64,000 nucleotides of DNA from the NCBI GenBank assembly GCA_019455325.1, contig JACFMQ010000001.1, positions 383,071-447,070 of the forward strand. The letters run 5' to 3'. The translations under genes were made by a program, and so were the position numbers. Shown here one piece after another: positions 61,450-64,000 of the stretch. Position 1 is the stretch's first letter, and each line of letters opens with the position of its first letter. A model generated the notes under the pieces. The model was not told where the DNA came from and did not search any database. It saw only the letters and a list, made by a program, of their open reading frames with translations. The DNA is from Rhodocyclaceae bacterium (GTDB lineage Bacteria; Pseudomonadota; Gammaproteobacteria; Burkholderiales; Rhodocyclaceae).

Positions 61450-64000
61450 ATGCTAGAACAGCACTATCTGACCAGCCTGTTCGAACCGAAGTCGGTCGCC
61501 GTGATCGGCGCCTCCGACCGTGAGAACTCGGTCGGCAACATCATCTTCAAGAACATCCTCGACTCCGGCTACAAGGGCCGGCTCTATCCGATCAATCCGA
61601 AGCACTCGACGATCCAGGGCGTGCAGGCCTACGGCTCGATCGAGGAGATCGGCGCCCGCGTCGAGCTGGCGGTGATCGCCACGCGGCCGCAGACCGTGCC
61701 GACCATCGTCGAGCAGTGCGGCCGCAGCGGCATCAAGAACGTCATCGTCATCACCGCCGGCTTCGCCGAGGCCGGCCACGCCGGCGCCGCGCTCGAACGC
61801 AAGATGCTGGAGATCGCGCGCAGCTACAACGTGCGCGTGCTCGGCCCGAACTGCCTCGGCATCCTGCGCCCGCCGCTCGGGCTGAACGCCACCTTCGCCA
61901 AGGTCACGGCCAACGCCGGCAACCTCGCCCTCGTCTCGCAGTCGGGCGCCATGTGCGCGGCCGTGCTCGACTGGGCCAAGTCCAACGGCGTCGGCTTCTC
62001 CAGCGTCATCTCGCTGGGCAGCACGGCCGACGTCGACTTCGGCGAGATCCTCGACTACCTGATCTACGACAACCGCACGCACTACATCCTGCTCTACATC
62101 GAGGGCATCCGGAACTCGCGGCGCTTCATGAGCTCGCTGCGCTCGGCCGCGCGCATCAAGCCGATCATCCTGCTCAAGGCCGGCCGGCACGCCGCCGGTT
62201 CGGCGGCGGTGCAGACGCACTCGGGCATGATCGCCGGCTCCGACGCGGTGTTCGACGCCGCCGTGCGCCGCGCCGGCGTCGTCCGCGTCAAGAACGTCGG
62301 CCAGCTCTTCTACGCGTCGAAGGCGCTGGCCTCGAAGTTCCGCCCGCAAGGCAAGCGCCTGGCCATCATCACCAACGGCGGCGGGCCGGGCGCCATGGCC
62401 GCGGACCGCGCCGGCGACCTCGACATCCCGCTCGTCGAGCTGAACCTGGAGACGGTGCAGAAGCTCAACGCCTGCCTGCCGACGACCTGGTCGCGCAGCA
62501 ACCCGATCGACATCGTCGGCGACGCGACGCCGGAGCGCTACCGCGACGCGATCCTCGCCGTCGCCGCCGACCCGGACGTCGACGGCATCCTGGTCATGCT
62601 CTCGCCGCAGGCCATGACCGACCCGGACAAGGTGGCGCGCGCCGTCATCGAGGCGCACGCGCAGACCGGCACGGCGCTGCTCACCTGCTGGATGGGCGAG
62701 GAGCAGGTCGCCAGCGCACGGAAGACGCTGGAAGAGGCTGGCATCCCCGCCTTCCGCATGCCGGAGACGGCGGTCGAGCTGTATTCCCACATCTCGACCT
62801 ACTACCGCAACCAGAAGCTGCTGCTGCAGACGCCGATGCCGACCGACCGCCAGGAGCGGCCGGAGACCGAGGGCGCCAAGATGCTGATCGAGGCGGTGCT
62901 CTCCGAGCGGCGCAAGGTGCTCTCGGAGATGGAGTCGAAGGCCATCCTGCGCGCCTTCCGCATCCCGGTGGCGCAGACCATGGTCGCGCGCACGCCGACC
63001 GAGGCGCTACTGCTCGCCGAGCAGATCGGCTTCCCGGTGGCCATGAAGGTCGATTCGCCGGACCTGGTGCACAAGAGCGACGCCGGCGGCGTGCGGCTCA
63101 ACATCACCAACGCGCCGGCGGTGCGCAACGCCTACCACGACATCATCGAGACGGTGCAGAAGAAGCACCCGACGGCGCGCATCAACGGCGTCTCGATCGA
63201 GCCTTATCTCGCCCGCCTGAACGGCCGCGAGCTGATGCTCGGCGTCGTCCGCGACCCGATCTTCGGGCCGATCATCACCTTCGGTGCCGGCGGCACCGAA
63301 GTCGAGATCTTCAGCGACCGCGCCGTCGCGCTGCCGCCGCTGAACGGCTTCCTCGCCCAGGATCTGATCCGCTCGACGCGCGCCTCGAAGCTGCTCGGCG
63401 CCTTCCGCAACATGCCGCCGGCGAACATGGAGGCGCTAGAGGAAGTCCTGCTCAACATCTCGGAGATGGTCTGCGAACTGCCCTGGCTGCAGGAACTCGA
63501 CCTCAACCCGCTGATCATCGACGAGCAGGGCGCCATCGCCGCCGACGCGCGCATCGTCATCGACTATGCGCCGGCCACCGGCGACCGCTACTCGCACATG
63601 GCCATCCACCCCTACCCGGTGCACCTGATCCAGGAGTGGCAACTGCCGGACGGCCAGGTCGTCACCATCCGGCCGATCCGCCCGGAGGACGCGGAGATGG
63701 AGAAGGACTTCGTCGCCCGCATGTCCGACGAGAGCAAGTATTACCGCTTCATGGACACCATCCGCGAGCTGACGCAGCCGATGCTGGTGCGCTTCACGCA
63801 GATCGACTACGACCGCGAGATGGCGCTGGTGGCGACGATCGAGAACGAAGACGGCAGCGAGCTGCAGATCGGCGTCTCGCGCTACGTCACCAACCCGGAC
63901 GGCGAGTCCGTCGAGTTCGCGCTGGCCGTGGCCGACGACTGGCAGAAGCACGGCATCGGCCGCAAGCTGATGACGGCGCTGATCGAGTGCGCGCGCATGA
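61450..64000 (+). CDS. Acyl-CoA synthetase (NDP-forming)-like / GNAT protein acetyltransferase, Pat type (3' end outside window)
   Basis: 850 residues are visible and the frame is still open at the window edge. Residues 1-130 form a CoA-binding Rossmann domain (SVAVIGASDRENSVGN), followed by the succinyl-CoA-synthetase-like part; the His of THSGMIAGSD is residue 257. An ATP-grasp domain begins near 490 (AFRIPVAQTMVARTPTEA ... MKVDSPDLVHKSDAGGV). A GNAT domain begins near 725 (TIRPIRPEDAEMEKDFVARMS) with the acetyl-CoA loop DDWQKHGIGRKLM. This is the architecture of Pat/YfiQ lysine acetyltransferases that inactivate acetyl-CoA synthetase. ATG 61450 has AAAGG 9 bp upstream. A GTG at 61447 overlaps in another frame. 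Confidence 0.9.
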   Translation, partial: MLEQHYLTSLFEPKSVAVIGASDRENSVGNIIFKNILDSGYKGRLYPINPKHSTIQGVQAYGSIEEIGARVELAVIATRPQTVPTIVEQCGRSGIKNVIVITAGFAEAGHAGAALERKMLEIARSYNVRVLGPNCLGILRPPLGLNATFAKVTANAGNLALVSQSGAMCAAVLDWAKSNGVGFSSVISLGSTADVDFGEILDYLIYDNRTHYILLYIEGIRNSRRFMSSLRSAARIKPIILLKAGRHAAGSAAVQTHSGMIAGSDAVFDAAVRRAGVVRVKNVGQLFYASKALASKFRPQGKRLAIITNGGGPGAMAADRAGDLDIPLVELNLETVQKLNACLPTTWSRSNPIDIVGDATPERYRDAILAVAADPDVDGILVMLSPQAMTDPDKVARAVIEAHAQTGTALLTCWMGEEQVASARKTLEEAGIPAFRMPETAVELYSHISTYYRNQKLLLQTPMPTDRQERPETEGAKMLIEAVLSERRKVLSEMESKAILRAFRIPVAQTMVARTPTEALLLAEQIGFPVAMKVDSPDLVHKSDAGGVRLNITNAPAVRNAYHDIIETVQKKHPTARINGVSIEPYLARLNGRELMLGVVRDPIFGPIITFGAGGTEVEIFSDRAVALPPLNGFLAQDLIRSTRASKLLGAFRNMPPANMEALEEVLLNISEMVCELPWLQELDLNPLIIDEQGAIAADARIVIDYAPATGDRYSHMAIHPYPVHLIQEWQLPDGQVVTIRPIRPEDAEMEKDFVARMSDESKYYRFMDTIRELTQPMLVRFTQIDYDREMALVATIENEDGSELQIGVSRYVTNPDGESVEFALAVADDWQKHGIGRKLMTALIECARM

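Overview
The window is a GC-rich (about two thirds G+C), densely coded chromosomal segment of a Gram-negative bacterium. The gene order points to a betaproteobacterium, most likely Rhodocyclales: tig-clpP-clpX-lon-tRNA(Val)-tRNA(Asp)-ppiD facing fabI, pyrG-kdsA-(DUF1330)-eno-ftsB, hpnCDE, and selU. This assignment is inferred from synteny and protein character, not from a database search. No gene-free stretch exceeds about 300 bp.

Layout. 1-1272: the end of a LysM protein (probably MltD) and a Yip1-like membrane protein. 1286-9755: an oligopeptide ABC transporter (substrate-binding lipoprotein, two permeases, fused double ATPase) whose genes are split by three opposite-strand genes and a YkgJ-type gene. 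9861-18865: fabI, then the protein quality-control block ppiD, tRNA-Asp, tRNA-Val, lon, clpX, clpP, tig. 19039-23594: an iron-uptake signalling locus with a Fur-box promoter, a single polypeptide joining an ECF sigma factor to a FecR-type domain, and a TonB-dependent receptor with a signalling (STN) domain; a FitAB/VapBC toxin-antitoxin pair with its own palindromic operators lies between them. 23678-24477: tRNA-Leu and a HigBA-type module. 24673-31714: hpnCDE (squalene synthesis), ybbA/tesA, selU, and a TetR/EamA pair with a clear operator.

31774-48866 is the accessory highlight, a lower-GC type I secretion operon read leftwards: ABC exporter, two paralogous exported four-cysteine proteins, an 11-kb RTX gene (3679 residues) with an N-terminal lipase-like domain, and an HlyD adaptor. 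The two small genes share about 460 bp at 98.7% identity. The duplicated unit carries the first 16 codons of the RTX gene, leaving an orphan 31-codon remnant. This resembles the toxin/immunity remnants seen in polymorphic-toxin loci and suggests, as a hypothesis, a T1SS-exported lipase toxin with duplicated periplasmic immunity proteins.

49094-53608 holds a divergent TolC gene co-transcribed with a MacAB-type pump; this TolC could serve both exporters. 53625-58096 is the ftsB/eno/DUF1330/kdsA/pyrG operon. 58196-64000 holds a LysR/EamA pair, a tautomerase, a methyltransferase, an OsmC protein and the first 850 residues of a Pat-like acyl-CoA synthetase/GNAT protein that runs off the window.
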